This document shows, one piece after another, positions 26,592 to 36,129 of a DNA stretch of 64,000 nucleotides (within the stretch, counting starts at the first letter, position 1; each line of letters opens with the position of its first letter). Source of the DNA: Balneola sp. (GTDB taxonomy: Bacteria > Bacteroidota > Rhodothermia > Balneolales > Balneolaceae). Under the pieces are notes generated by a model that was not told the DNA's origin, did not search any database, and was given only the letters and a program-made list of their open reading frames with translations. Location: assembly GCA_002720745.1 (NCBI GenBank), contig PBJO01000002.1, positions 5,766 through 69,765 of the forward strand, in the 5' to 3' direction. The translations under genes and the position numbers were made by a program.

Positions 26592-26845
26592 GATACTTAG
26601 GGGTTAAATAGATGTATATTAAGGTCCAAATAGGTAGAAAATAGTTTATAAATTTAAGGGGTAAACTAGATTGTTTTTTTAGTTAGCTACTAAGCTACAT
26701 ACCTTATGAATGTGGTTCTGATGAATAATTTTATGTAAGTAAAAAATTAATTTTACCACGTTATTGCGCCAGATGGGTGATTTTTTTGAAGAACTAGATA
26801 AGAAATACTGGGAATATGTTGCTAGAATCTAAGTTGATGGAGGAA

Positions 26846-28861
26846 CTAGCGGATGATGTTTGTGGTCTGTCTTTCTACGCGATTACCAGCCCCGTCCTGA
26901 AGCTGATAGAATATTTCAAGTGTATCTCCTTTCGCGGCTGTCCAACCTGGCCGGTAATAAAGAATGGTGTCATCTTCGTAATCAAATTCAATAATTCCTG
27001 GCTGTTTATTTACAGTAATAGTAGATGCTTGTGTTATGATTCCAGAGTGTTCCTCATCATAGCGAAGTTGTACACCTGTAGTACCAAAGACAGTCGGTTC
27101 AACCTGAATACTATATGCAATTGGGGCTACTGTATCGGCCCATAATGTAAAAAGTCCGCTCCCGGAAATGCGTGCTCGGAGGATCCCACCATGAATATGT
27201 GATGAGATTCTATCGTAGCTCTGTTTGTCTGGATCATAACGGTATAGGCCAAGTTGCTCAGGTATTTGCCCATCTTGATCTCTATACCCTTCTAGGTAAT
27301 CGCCAATAAACCATTCTATGGTGATGGGTTTTTGTTGAGGCAGGGGTAGGGGCAATATCCCAAGAATAGGGATATTATATCCTGTACCATCTGCTGGGAG
27401 TATTTCATCATGATATACACCTAGGCTTAAAGTGTCTGAAAAACTATGTGGATGGGCATACCAGTGGATTCTCTGATCTTGGGTTTTGACTCGGTGTGGC
27501 TGTTCAGGATAAACTCTTCTAATGGTATGTATGGTTTCGTTTAGAAACCAGTATCCATTTTGGTTTTTATTGAATGGAGCAATTGGCCAGTCAGGCTTAT
27601 CTGCGTTCAACGACCAGCTAAGTGAATCGTTTATGGCGATCCAGTCTGGGTTCCACTGCCAATTACTAGGGTGGATATTCGAGGCATACTCATTGATGTC
27701 CGAATGATTATTTATTACCTGTTTATCCACTTCGAGTAGGTAGTTTGCTCGAGACTCATTACCAAAATAATCTTGGACTATAAGCTCGAAACGTCTAGCG
27801 CCTGAGATAGATGTACTTAAGGCTTGCCCTACACCTGGCCTTGATTTCATCGTTTTATAGAATGGTATATTAGGACCATCTTGTGGGAAAAAAGCTTGGA
27901 AACTCCGTCTTTTGGAAGAGTGAGGGGCCAATCGGTCAAAAAACATCGCTCCGCCATCGTCAAAATTCACGGCATCGAGTCTCTGATACACCACTGTATC
28001 TGTAAGGCTTGTGCTATGTTCTAGGCCATGATCAACCAACCATGCTTGGTAAAACGCATACTTATTATTAACCTCGTCGGCGCCATCAAAAATATCAAAG
28101 GCTACACCCACCGGTCCTTGAATAAGAATTCGTCCAAAATGAGTTTGGTTTGAAAATTCGGGATCAGCTGTGACGGAGCCGAATACCTTGCGTCGGGTAA
28201 GGCCTTCTACTCGGCTATTGGCAGCCAGTGGAACGACCATTAGCGAACGTATGGTAGGAGGTATCCGATCCTTAATGGATAACCCATATTCTAGAGCATT
28301 TAAGGCATGTTCCTGTGGGTCTCGAAGTTCAAAGTGAAGGTGAGGTGGACCAATTCCAGTAGATCCAGTGTAGGCGATGCGTTGTCCTCTTGAAACAGGA
28401 AATAAAGGTTTAGTGTTATTTCGATTCTGTGAGTTGGATGCGTAACCTAGGTCAATGTCGATTTCAAAGAGATAGCCTTGTACTATACGAACCGAGTCAA
28501 TATACGCCTGAAGCTCGGGTGAGAATCGTTGAAGGTGACCATATACACTGGTATAACCGTTAGGATGAGTTACATACAGGACTTTGCCATAACCACGGGC
28601 ACTTATAGCCATCCTACTGATATAACCCTTTTCGCTTGCAAACACGGGATATCCTTCGCGACCCCAGGTTTTGATATCTAGTCCACTGTGAAAATGAGTC
28701 GAACGGGTTTCTCCAAAAGTACCTGATAGATGTCGTGAGCCGTCAATGGGCCAGCGGTAATTTGGCACAAAAGAAGTATCAGCGCTGAATGCCCAGCCCA
28801 TTGCAGCTGCGGGAATACCGAAAATGAATAGAAAAATGATAATGGTGAGAAACTTGAACAT
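26846..28861 (-). CDS. Envelope M23 family metallopeptidase
   Basis: The 671-residue protein has an N-terminal hydrophobic signal or anchor (about 4-24). Residues about 45-185 are a LytM/M23 domain with H58 and D62 (HSGLD), YGHL, and H174/H176 (PPHLHFEL), the complete zinc set, so it is probably an active peptidoglycan endopeptidase. The remaining ~480 residues are beta-rich, with immunoglobulin-like stretches and many aromatic residues, longer than typical M23 proteins and of unknown role. It starts 7 bp after the fumarylacetoacetase-family gene and is the last gene of that run. Confidence 0.9.
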   Translation of the reverse strand: MFKFLTIIIFLFIFGIPAAAMGWAFSADTSFVPNYRWPIDGSRHLSGTFGETRSTHFHSGLDIKTWGREGYPVFASEKGYISRMAISARGYGKVLYVTHPNGYTSVYGHLQRFSPELQAYIDSVRIVQGYLFEIDIDLGYASNSQNRNNTKPLFPVSRGQRIAYTGSTGIGPPHLHFELRDPQEHALNALEYGLSIKDRIPPTIRSLMVVPLAANSRVEGLTRRKVFGSVTADPEFSNQTHFGRILIQGPVGVAFDIFDGADEVNNKYAFYQAWLVDHGLEHSTSLTDTVVYQRLDAVNFDDGGAMFFDRLAPHSSKRRSFQAFFPQDGPNIPFYKTMKSRPGVGQALSTSISGARRFELIVQDYFGNESRANYLLEVDKQVINNHSDINEYASNIHPSNWQWNPDWIAINDSLSWSLNADKPDWPIAPFNKNQNGYWFLNETIHTIRRVYPEQPHRVKTQDQRIHWYAHPHSFSDTLSLGVYHDEILPADGTGYNIPILGILPLPLPQQKPITIEWFIGDYLEGYRDQDGQIPEQLGLYRYDPDKQSYDRISSHIHGGILRARISGSGLFTLWADTVAPIAYSIQVEPTVFGTTGVQLRYDEEHSGIITQASTITVNKQPGIIEFDYEDDTILYYRPGWTAAKGDTLEIFYQLQDGAGNRVERQTTNIIR

Positions 28862-28868
28862 GACTATG

Positions 28869-29594
28869 TTATTTGACTACTGTTATCTTAACGTTTAAAT
28901 GAGACTCTAACTCGCCAGTATTACTCGTTAAGACAGCACGGCATTGGTCGCCTGCTTGGACTTGAGATACCCCTGCAGGAGTTCCAGTGAACAGTATGTC
29001 ACCTGGGCGGAGGGTAAAAAGAGTAGATAGGTAATGAACTAACTCTGGTAATGTGAACAACATGCTGGATAGTTTATCCTGTTGTCGAGTTTGGCCATTT
29101 ACAGTAAGTTCAAGTTCATAGTCTTCCAAGTGCATGGGAAAGAATGAAGTAGGTTTTGGTGCGAAACGACTTACTGGACCAAAGCCGTCAAAGCCTTTGG
29201 ATACCGCCCAGGGTTTCCCCGCTTTCTTGGCAGCGGATTGTAAGTCACGAGCAGTCAAATCAATGCCTACGCCCCAACCGGCAACATAATCCCAGGCCTC
29301 ATTTTTGGGAATGTTTTTACCGCCTTTATCCAAGGCAACCACCCATTCAACCTCATGATGCACATCATTGGATTGAGCGGGTAATTGAACGATTGCTTCC
29401 TCGCCCACCAATAAGGATCCTATGGGCTTAGTGAAAATAAGAGGTTCCTTCGGTATAGGGGAGTTCATTTCACAGGCATGTTCACTAAAATTGCGTCCAA
29501 CACAATAGACAGTCCCTGCGATTAACTCATTGCCGTTTCTGGTTTGTAAGCCACTGAGTTGTGGCCAAGTGGGGTGAAATGTATTTCTTGTCAT
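28869..29594 (-). CDS. Fumarylacetoacetate hydrolase family protein
   Basis: The 241-residue protein fits the short FAH family: GTVYCVGRNFSEHACEM, HHEVEWVVAL (metal-binding Glu), GVGIDLTARDLQ, KGFDGFGPVSRF and DILFTGTPAGVSQVQAGD. Members include fumarylpyruvate and acylpyruvate hydrolases and oxaloacetate decarboxylases; substrate is not evident here. It is cytoplasmic and immediately upstream of the M23 peptidase gene, with which it shares no obvious pathway. Confidence 0.9.
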   Translation of the reverse strand: MTRNTFHPTWPQLSGLQTRNGNELIAGTVYCVGRNFSEHACEMNSPIPKEPLIFTKPIGSLLVGEEAIVQLPAQSNDVHHEVEWVVALDKGGKNIPKNEAWDYVAGWGVGIDLTARDLQSAAKKAGKPWAVSKGFDGFGPVSRFAPKPTSFFPMHLEDYELELTVNGQTRQQDKLSSMLFTLPELVHYLSTLFTLRPGDILFTGTPAGVSQVQAGDQCRAVLTSNTGELESHLNVKITVVK

Positions 29595-29741
29595 ATGTTA
29601 AAAATACAAATCGCTAGTGAATCTTGAACATTTAAAGACTTAATCTCTGAGATATGTAAAGCTTTAAAAAATAGATTTATAATACAGACGGGCTTACAAA
29701 ACTGTGCTAGCACTTGAAAAGAGAACTAGAATGTCTTAACT

Positions 29742-29996
29742 TTAAATTGATCCTACATGTACGAAACGCCGTCCGCCTTTAGATTTGGAATAACTCACGG
29801 TACCTTCCGAAGTAGCAAACAATGTGTCATCACCGCCTCTCATTACGTTAGTACCTGGATGAAACTTGGTACCACGCTGTCGTACAATAATTCCCCCTGA
29901 GCGTACAAATTCACCACCAAATTTTTTAATTCCTAGTCGCTTTGAGTTCGAGTCGCGTCCATTTCTGGTTGAGCCTTGACCTTTTTTATGTGCCAT
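29742..29996 (-). CDS. rpmA: 50S ribosomal protein L27
   Basis: The 84-residue protein begins [20 protein letters not shown], the standard L27 N-terminus that reaches the peptidyl-transferase centre, and continues with [15 protein letters not shown]. There is no N-terminal extension needing cleavage as in some Firmicutes. It lies 27 bp after rplU, the near-universal rplU-rpmA pairing. Confidence 0.98.
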   Translation of the reverse strand: MAHKKGQGSTRNGRDSNSKRLGIKKFGGEFVRSGGIIVRQRGTKFHPGTNVMRGGDDTLFATSEGTVSYSKSKGGRRFVHVGSI

Positions 29997-30023
29997 TGTC
30001 GTGTTCTTTTGAATCGATTACTC

Positions 30024-30518
30024 TTAACTTAAAAATTCGATTAACTCAGCTTTTTTCATGCTTGAGTATCCTTCAAGACCTCGCTTTTTAGCTAAAGCTT
30101 TAAGCTCAGCTACTTTCATTGTACCAAGATTTGCGGTTTCGTTGCTTACTGCTGGGGCAACTTCTACTTTGGATACTTCTTTCTGAGTTGTTGTTTTTTT
30201 GTTGGTTCCACCTAAGATAATGCTATCGATTTGAATTTGTGACAATACTTGACGGTGACCATTTAACTTCTGATATCCTTTGCGTCTTTTCTTTTTGAAG
30301 ACCAATACTTTATCGGCTTTTACTGTATCGAGTAGTGTGGCAGTAACCTCCGCTCCTTTCACCACAGGAGTGCCTATGTTCACGCCACTGTCATCTTTGA
30401 CTAAAAGTATCTGATCAAAGCTTAATTTGTTTCCTTTTATGTTTTGTTTGTCAACAAATAATTTATCGTTTTCGGATACTTTGTATTGGTGGCCACCAAT
30501 TTCAACAATCGCGTACAT
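30024..30518 (-). CDS. rplU: 50S ribosomal protein L21 with C-terminal extension
   Basis: Residues 1-103 are an ordinary L21 (YAIVEIGGHQYKVSEND, VLVFKKKRRKGYQKLNGHRQ). The protein continues to 164 residues: a Lys/Thr/Val-rich linker and a final ~35 residues (MKVAELKALAKKRGLEGYSS then KKAELIEFLS) that look like a SAP/Rho-N-type helix-loop-helix, a nucleic-acid-binding fold. L21 extensions of different kinds occur in Bacteroidota. L21 binds 23S rRNA during 50S assembly. It heads the rplU-rpmA operon. Confidence 0.97.
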   Translation of the reverse strand: MYAIVEIGGHQYKVSENDKLFVDKQNIKGNKLSFDQILLVKDDSGVNIGTPVVKGAEVTATLLDTVKADKVLVFKKKRRKGYQKLNGHRQVLSQIQIDSIILGGTNKKTTTQKEVSKVEVAPAVSNETANLGTMKVAELKALAKKRGLEGYSSMKKAELIEFLS

Positions 30519-30616
30519 GGTGTAGAGTTTTAGCTTGAGCGAATATTATAAAGAAAATATAAGAGATTCCTTCTATAAAAAAAAGCTTTTGCTATTAAAT
30601 TGTTCCCTTTTACCTG

Positions 30617-31270
30617 CTAAGCTACTTTGGCAGGGGCTCGTTGAAATCCTTGGCGATTTACATGGCCAATATACTTTCCGATAATGCGAACCTCCTCAAA
30701 TATATCAGGGGAGACATATATATCATCATATTCTTCGTTTGCAGCTTCTAATCGAAGGCCTTGATCATCCCAAAAAATACGTTTTAGAGTTGTTTCGCCA
30801 TTGTACAAGACCGCGCCAATATCCCCGCTATTTAATTCGGTGTCCATGAGCAGGACAAAATCTCCGTCATAGATATTGGCATCTTTCATACTGAATCCAG
30901 AGACGCGCAGAGCAAAAAGTTTATCTAAGTTTGGAAATAGGTTATTTATGGTTAGTTGCCCTAAATCCGCTTCTACTGCCTCTTGCAAGTATCCGGCTGC
31001 GATTAACCCACGAATAGGGATCCCCGTGCCATTAGTCTCGCCAAGAAGTTCTTTTTTATCGGGTGGTAATTCGTACTCCTCCCCTTCGCCTTTGACTAAA
31101 TATCCCTTCTTTAGGAGAGCTTGAATATTTTGAGTAACACTGTTGGGAGATTTGAAGCCGAAATGATCTGCTATTTCTCTGTACGTAGGCCAAATATCAT
31201 ATTCTTTTTTATACTCTACGATGTAGTCAAAGAATTCATGTTGCTTTCGTGTCAGATGTACTAAGTCCAT
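30617..31270 (-). CDS. lexA: LexA-type SOS repressor
   Basis: From the preferred ATG at 31270 the protein has 217 residues. The winged-helix DNA-binding domain (LTRKQHEFFDYI, TYREIADHFGFKSPNSVTQN) is followed by the S24 autoprotease domain: cleavage site A92-G93 (IAAGYLQEAV), nucleophile S127 (VSGFSMKDA) and K163 (GETTLKRIF). The complete set indicates RecA-stimulated self-cleavage. The frame extends upstream to 31342, but the ATG at 31270 aligns with the usual LexA start. The 5' region contains a perfect inverted repeat that could be its own operator. Confidence 0.92.
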   Translation of the reverse strand: MDLVHLTRKQHEFFDYIVEYKKEYDIWPTYREIADHFGFKSPNSVTQNIQALLKKGYLVKGEGEEYELPPDKKELLGETNGTGIPIRGLIAAGYLQEAVEADLGQLTINNLFPNLDKLFALRVSGFSMKDANIYDGDFVLLMDTELNSGDIGAVLYNGETTLKRIFWDDQGLRLEAANEEYDDIYVSPDIFEEVRIIGKYIGHVNRQGFQRAPAKVA

Positions 31271-31340
31271 GATGTAGGGCTTTTTATTTTTAATAGAAGT
31301 TTTCGTGCAAGCGGTAAATTTACTATGTCGCAAGTACATC

Positions 31341-31353
31341 ATACATAATGTAT
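31341..31353. promoter_or_regulatory. Candidate LexA operator (inverted repeat ATACAT-N-ATGTAT)
   Basis: A perfect 13 bp inverted repeat, ATACAT A ATGTAT, lies 71 bp upstream of the lexA ATG and 106 bp upstream of the divergent DUF1080 start. It overlaps AT-rich promoter-like sequence. LexA normally represses its own gene, so an autoregulatory site here is plausible, but the LexA box of this lineage is not known to me. Confidence 0.4.
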
Positions 31354-31458
31354 AATATATGTGTAAAAATCAACCAGAAATACTTCCATTTTTTCTTCAT
31401 ATTAGTTGTAGAGGCTTAAGTGCCTGCGAGACCCAGGATTGCAATATTTATATATACT

Positions 31459-32316
31459 ATGACATATCAAGCTTTAGGTATTAATCGCTTATCAAGGACT
31501 AATATTGGTTGGTTTGCAATCTTATCATGCTGTATTGTTGTAGGTTCTGTATGTAGTGTACATGCGCAGGGTGGGGCAGTAATTACCCCTGAATCAACCG
31601 AATTGTATGTGGATTTAGCAAAAATTAGCCCAGGCCTGACCGCGCAGATGCCTCCTTCGGATGCCACTGTTTTGTTTGATGGGACTGATTTGGCGAAGTG
31701 GCAGGCCATGCAGCTTCGAGTAGCAGGGGATATGCCTGGGATTCTGAAAAGTATAGCCGATTATGAACCTGGTAAAGTGACTCAGCCAGCGCAATGGAAG
31801 GTTGCCGATGGGATTATGACTGTGGAGCCGGGAACAGGTGCGATTGAAACCAAACGACACTTCGGTGATATGCAGTTGCATTTGGAATGGAATGCGCCGG
31901 TCGCTGAGGAGAAATCAGGGCAAGGGTATTCAAATTCTGGAGTATTTTTTATGGGTCTCTACGAGGTGCAGATTCTGAACTCTTATAAAAATACTACCTA
32001 TAATAATGGTCAGGCCAGTTCGGTGTATAAACAGCACATCCCACTGGTGAATGCTTCTCGAGCCCCGGGTCAGTGGCAAAGTTATGATATTATTTTCATG
32101 GCGCCACGATTTTCGGAAAAGGGAAGCCTTATTTCACCAGTTCGCCTCACGGTATTTCATAATGGTGTATTGGTTCAGAACAATGTAGAGCTACTTGGAC
32201 CCACTACCTATATTGGCGCCTCGCATTACACGCCGCATCCTGAAAAAATGCCCTTGGCTTTGCAAGATCACGGGGATCCGGTGCAGTTTCGAAATATCTG
32301 GATTCGAGAGTTATAA
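31459..32316 (+). CDS. Exported DUF1080 (3-keto-disaccharide hydrolase-like) protein
   Basis: From the ATG at 31459 the protein has 285 residues; a GTG at 31420 would add 13 more. A signal peptide (to about residue 37, SVHAQ) precedes a DUF1080 concanavalin-like beta-sandwich: VLFDGTDLAKWQAM, WKVADGIMTVEPG, IETKRHFGDMQLHLEW, SGVFFMGLYEVQILNSY and PVQFRNIWIREL. Family members bind or hydrolyse 3-keto-glycosides in the envelope; activity here is inferred only from the family. Its 3' end lies only 11 bp from a convergent gene. Confidence 0.87.
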   Translation: MTYQALGINRLSRTNIGWFAILSCCIVVGSVCSVHAQGGAVITPESTELYVDLAKISPGLTAQMPPSDATVLFDGTDLAKWQAMQLRVAGDMPGILKSIADYEPGKVTQPAQWKVADGIMTVEPGTGAIETKRHFGDMQLHLEWNAPVAEEKSGQGYSNSGVFFMGLYEVQILNSYKNTTYNNGQASSVYKQHIPLVNASRAPGQWQSYDIIFMAPRFSEKGSLISPVRLTVFHNGVLVQNNVELLGPTTYIGASHYTPHPEKMPLALQDHGDPVQFRNIWIREL

Positions 32317-32327
32317 TACCTGAATAT

Positions 32328-33563
32328 TTAAAGAATACGAAGATTAAATTGGCTCAGTATCCATTGTTGAAAATCGTACTGAAAGTCTTGTGAGTAGGAA
32401 GTTTTTTTTGGGCCTAGTCTGTTACTTTGCTCTGCTGGTGAATTCTCTTCCGGCTTCTCTTGACTTCTATTTTCAAGTTCAAGATCTGCACCTATGCAAA
32501 GGTTAGAAGTTGGCCTAAAGTCATGGTCAAGCCCGGGGAATACTTGAACGGTTGTATTTGCCGATTCTATACCTTCTTTTTGAGAAATATAAGTGGCTAA
32601 ATCTGCTTGTTCAAGCGCATTCACTGCCCATTCGACTGATACGTAATAGTCCAGCTCTGCAAAGGCAAAGTAAGAAGGTAGTTGAAGCTGTACTAGGTGA
32701 GGGGCAGGACTAAATTCACTAAGTTCGCTAAGATGGCGCCAGGTTTTAATGAGTGGGAAAGCATTTACCCAGTTTAAATCGGATATTGCTTTTTTTTCTG
32801 CCTTGTCGTGGGCAACTTTTTCTGGTTCACCGGAGCAGAGAAAGCCATTATAATACTCGTGGGTGAGCCGTCGTTTAGTGTCGTAGGTTGGGGCGGCTAA
32901 GGACGCGATAAAAGCAAGTGAATCTCCGTATAGATGCCCTAATACTTGAGCCACGGTTCCGCCTTGAGAATGCCCCACCACTCCGATACGCTTCGGATCA
33001 ATATTTGGTTGCTGCTGCAGAAATTTTACCGCAGATCGGGCATCATCGGCACGTTCGTATAAGTCGGTGCGGTGCCAACGTCCTTCTGATAAGCCAACAC
33101 CCCGTTTGTCAAAATACATTAAAGCCACGCCATGCAATAGGAAAATCTGTTCTAAATTTTCTCTCACAAAATTGGCATATAAACCGGTATGTGTAGAGTT
33201 TGGACCGCTGCCAACCAAAAATACAATAGCTGGGCGGGGTTGGATATTCGAATTGTGGGAAGCCTCATCTCTGGATTTTTCTGACTGCTGAGGCATGACT
33301 AATTCGCCATGCAGTTGATAGATCGTATCTTCATATTTTCGCTCAGCTTGACGGGGGGTCAGCGAAGTATCCTCTAGCGCTACCTTCTGGCTGAGGACAT
33401 TACTTGACTGAAACCATACTTCTTGACGTTGTTGAGCATAAACGTTCTTGGCCGTAAAGTGTAGAGTTTCAAATAAAAAAAAATAAAAAATTGCTACATA
33501 TAAGCTAAGAAGATGGTACAAATTGACATTTTTTAGAGGTTTCAAATTGATATTTCCAAACAT
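32328..33563 (-). CDS. Exported alpha/beta hydrolase
   Basis: The 411-residue protein has an N-terminal hydrophobic signal or anchor (about 14-43, NVYAQ) and an alpha/beta-hydrolase core with oxyanion region VFLVGSGPNS, YFDKRGVGLSEG, nucleophile elbow GHSQGG (S199), an Asp near FAELDYYVS and His in GLDHDFRP. It probably hydrolyses an ester, thioester or peptide outside the cytoplasm. It starts 8 bp after gcdH, so it is likely on the same transcript, though its predicted export separates it from GcdH. Confidence 0.85.
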   Translation of the reverse strand: MFGNINLKPLKNVNLYHLLSLYVAIFYFFLFETLHFTAKNVYAQQRQEVWFQSSNVLSQKVALEDTSLTPRQAERKYEDTIYQLHGELVMPQQSEKSRDEASHNSNIQPRPAIVFLVGSGPNSTHTGLYANFVRENLEQIFLLHGVALMYFDKRGVGLSEGRWHRTDLYERADDARSAVKFLQQQPNIDPKRIGVVGHSQGGTVAQVLGHLYGDSLAFIASLAAPTYDTKRRLTHEYYNGFLCSGEPEKVAHDKAEKKAISDLNWVNAFPLIKTWRHLSELSEFSPAPHLVQLQLPSYFAFAELDYYVSVEWAVNALEQADLATYISQKEGIESANTTVQVFPGLDHDFRPTSNLCIGADLELENRSQEKPEENSPAEQSNRLGPKKTSYSQDFQYDFQQWILSQFNLRIL

Positions 33564-33571
33564 ACTACCAA

Positions 33572-34777
33572 TTAATTTCCTTTCGGAGTGAATGCCTGAA
33601 TACCAGTGATTTCGCGGCCCAGAATTAAACCATGTATATCATAGGTCCCCTCATAAGTATTTACTGATTCTAGGTTGATCATGTGGTGAATGACTCGATA
33701 GTCTCCTGTTATACCATTACCGCCATGCATATCTCTAGCAATTCTAGCAATTTCTAATGCTTTACCACAATTATGTCGTTTAGCTAATGAAGTCATTGAT
33801 GGATGGTGACGTTCAGTGTCTTTTAATTGACCAAGCCGAAGAGCCAACAACTGCATTGATGTAATGTCCGTAAGCATATTAGCTAACTTGGTTTGTATCA
33901 ATTGATTTGCAGCCAGTGACTTACCAAACTGTTTTCGATTCATTACATATTTACGCGTATTCTGATAACAAAATTCTGCAGCACCAACCGTTCCCCATGC
34001 TATTCCATATCTAGCTGAATTTAAGCACATGAAAGGCCCTTTGAGACCACTAATATTTGGAAATACATTTTCGTCAGGTACAAAAACATCATCAAAGACT
34101 AATTCACCTGTTTCACTTGCACGCAGGCTAAATTTATGTTTAGTAGATGGAGCACTAAATCCTTTCATAGCTTTCTCTAAGATAAATCCACGAATAGTAC
34201 CGCTATCACTAGTATCTTCTTTAGCCACCGCCCAAACAATAGCTATATCGGCAATTGGAGAATTTGTTATCCACATTTTAGCCCCATTCATTATCCATCC
34301 ACCTTTAGTTTTAATAGCACTAGTTGTCATTGAACTAGGGTCAGAACCATGATCAGGTTCAGTAAGTCCAAAACAACCGATTAATTCTCCGCTAGCCAAC
34401 CGCGGGATGTATTTATTTTTTTGATTTTCAGTACCAAATATCGAGATTGGATACATAACTAATGAGGACTGCACACTCATAAAAGATCGGTAACCCGAAT
34501 CCACTCTTTCTACTTCTCGTGCTACTAATCCATAAGCAGTATTTGATGCTCCTGCTCCTCCATACTCTTGAGGAATATTTACACCGAGTAAACCTATTTC
34601 ACCCATCTCTTTTGCGATAGAAATGTCAAAAAGCTCTTCCGTATTTCCTCTTAATGCACGGGGTTCAAGAAATGTTTGTGCATAATCTCGGGCTGTTTCC
34701 ATTACAAGATTATCCTCTTCATTAAGTTCTGATTCAAATAAAAAACTATCGTTTATACTAAATAAATTTTTTGACAT
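33572..34777 (-). CDS. gcdH: Glutaryl-CoA dehydrogenase-like acyl-CoA dehydrogenase
   Basis: The 401-residue acyl-CoA dehydrogenase has YRSFMSVQSSLVM with the substrate Arg, CFGLTEPDHGSDPSSM, WITNSPIAD, the flavin-binding RDMHGGNGITGDY, and the catalytic Glu E376 in VNTYEGTYDIHGLILGR. The Arg plus the NTYEGTYDIH/TGIQAF ending are characteristic of glutaryl-CoA dehydrogenase, which oxidatively decarboxylates glutaryl-CoA to crotonyl-CoA in lysine and tryptophan breakdown and passes electrons to ETF. etfBA lie just upstream on the same strand, separated by 275 bp. Confidence 0.9.
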   Translation of the reverse strand: MSKNLFSINDSFLFESELNEEDNLVMETARDYAQTFLEPRALRGNTEELFDISIAKEMGEIGLLGVNIPQEYGGAGASNTAYGLVAREVERVDSGYRSFMSVQSSLVMYPISIFGTENQKNKYIPRLASGELIGCFGLTEPDHGSDPSSMTTSAIKTKGGWIMNGAKMWITNSPIADIAIVWAVAKEDTSDSGTIRGFILEKAMKGFSAPSTKHKFSLRASETGELVFDDVFVPDENVFPNISGLKGPFMCLNSARYGIAWGTVGAAEFCYQNTRKYVMNRKQFGKSLAANQLIQTKLANMLTDITSMQLLALRLGQLKDTERHHPSMTSLAKRHNCGKALEIARIARDMHGGNGITGDYRVIHHMINLESVNTYEGTYDIHGLILGREITGIQAFTPKGN

Positions 34778-35052
34778 AGAAAGTAGTTGATTTGACTAAG
34801 ATATTAGCTAGCACTAATCATAATATTTAAAATTTTAGTCTGTAATATAGAATATTTTTGTTTCACAAGACTGAAATTTAGTGCCAGTATTTTTTTAATC
34901 TTCTCTCTAAAGTAATTAAAACTCATTGGAAGTGGTATAATCATTGATCGTAGTTACAAATCTTTTATAGATTCTATACCAATCATTTATAGAGCTTATA
35001 TATGATTATACATATAGAAAGTATTCCTTCGATATTTATAATAATCTATATA

Positions 35053-36129
35053 TTATTTAGACTTAATTTTTTTTATTTCATCAATTAGAATTGGGATTAC
35101 CTTATTGAGATCACCTACTATACCATAATCAGCAATATCAAATATGGGTGCATTTTTGTCTTTATTTATAGCAATAATCATCTTAGAATTTAATATGCCT
35201 GAAATATGTTGCACAGATCCTGAAATACCTACAGCTAAGTAAAGTTGCGGTGAGACTACTTTTCCGCTTTGTCCTACCAAAACACTTGAATCATATATGC
35301 CACTTTGCGTAAGCGCTCTTGATGCTGCAATACCCGCATTAAGTACTTCTGCAAGATTTGCTATCAGAGTCTTGCCATTTTGGTCCTTAATTCCACGACC
35401 AGCCGCAACAATTATTCGAGCTTCATTGAGGTCAATAAAATCTTCAGTGGCATTAATAACTTGCTTTATCTGATTTTTAAGACTTATTTTATTGTTTGGA
35501 CTGTGGAGTCTATCATTCATATATTCGATTTCCACTTTTTTTGGAACAGTCTCTAAATCATTAACATCTGGTAGATTGTACGAACCTGGGCGCAAAGAGA
35601 TAATTATCTGTTTATCAATTACTTTGACATCAGCTAAAGCTTTTGATGTCATTACAGGACGAGTTGCCCTAATGTACAGTGATTTATCTTTCCTAGGAGT
35701 AAAATTATTGTCAGAGAATCCGAATTTTATGACGTCAGAAATGACGCTTGCATTTATATGTATTGCTAATCCGCCTAATATATCCTTAACTAACTCATTA
35801 GATTCCATCACTAATAGACTTGGAATGTTATATTTTTTTGTAGCTTCCTTTTGAGCGCTTGCAATGTATTTTATTAAGGCTTTATTTTGATCACAAATAT
35901 TGCCTTTTTTTGTGATCCAAATCTTATCGACACCATAAATCCCTAGTTCATTAGATAATTTTGACGAGTTCCACAGTGATACATTAGAGTTACAGATTAT
36001 AGCATGTAGTTCAGTATTTATACTATTTTTTAATAGATGATTTTTTAATTCTCTACATCTTGCTAAAATTTCAGCTGAAGCTCGATTAATACCATCTTTA
36101 TGAATAGTAAGAAGATGCGATAAAATCAT
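35053..36129 (-). CDS. etfA: Electron transfer flavoprotein, alpha subunit
   Basis: The 358-residue protein has the ETF-alpha layout: N-terminal alpha/beta domain and a C-terminal FAD domain with VAAGRGIK, GASRALTQSG-like AASRALTQSGIYD, VGQSGKVVSPQLYLAVGISG, SVQHISGILNSKMIIAINKD and APIFDIADYGIVGD. It is somewhat longer than usual. With EtfB it accepts electrons from acyl-CoA dehydrogenases. The ATG overlaps the etfB stop by four bases. Base composition is markedly AT-rich compared with, for example, porU. Confidence 0.95.
   Translation of the reverse strand: MILSHLLTIHKDGINRASAEILARCRELKNHLLKNSINTELHAIICNSNVSLWNSSKLSNELGIYGVDKIWITKKGNICDQNKALIKYIASAQKEATKKYNIPSLLVMESNELVKDILGGLAIHINASVISDVIKFGFSDNNFTPRKDKSLYIRATRPVMTSKALADVKVIDKQIIISLRPGSYNLPDVNDLETVPKKVEIEYMNDRLHSPNNKISLKNQIKQVINATEDFIDLNEARIIVAAGRGIKDQNGKTLIANLAEVLNAGIAASRALTQSGIYDSSVLVGQSGKVVSPQLYLAVGISGSVQHISGILNSKMIIAINKDKNAPIFDIADYGIVGDLNKVIPILIDEIKKIKSK

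Noticed and set aside
26773-26832. Tiny open frame (MGDFFEELDKKYWEYVARI) between ridA and the M23 gene
   Set aside because: Only 19 codons, no conserved features and no ribosome binding context; most likely chance.
29704-29713. Palindrome GTGCTAGCAC after rpmA
   Set aside because: Ten bases with no loop and no T run directly behind; common by chance.
30583-30603. AAAAGCTTTTTTTT after lexA as a terminator
   Set aside because: The stem is too short and AT-only to call with confidence.
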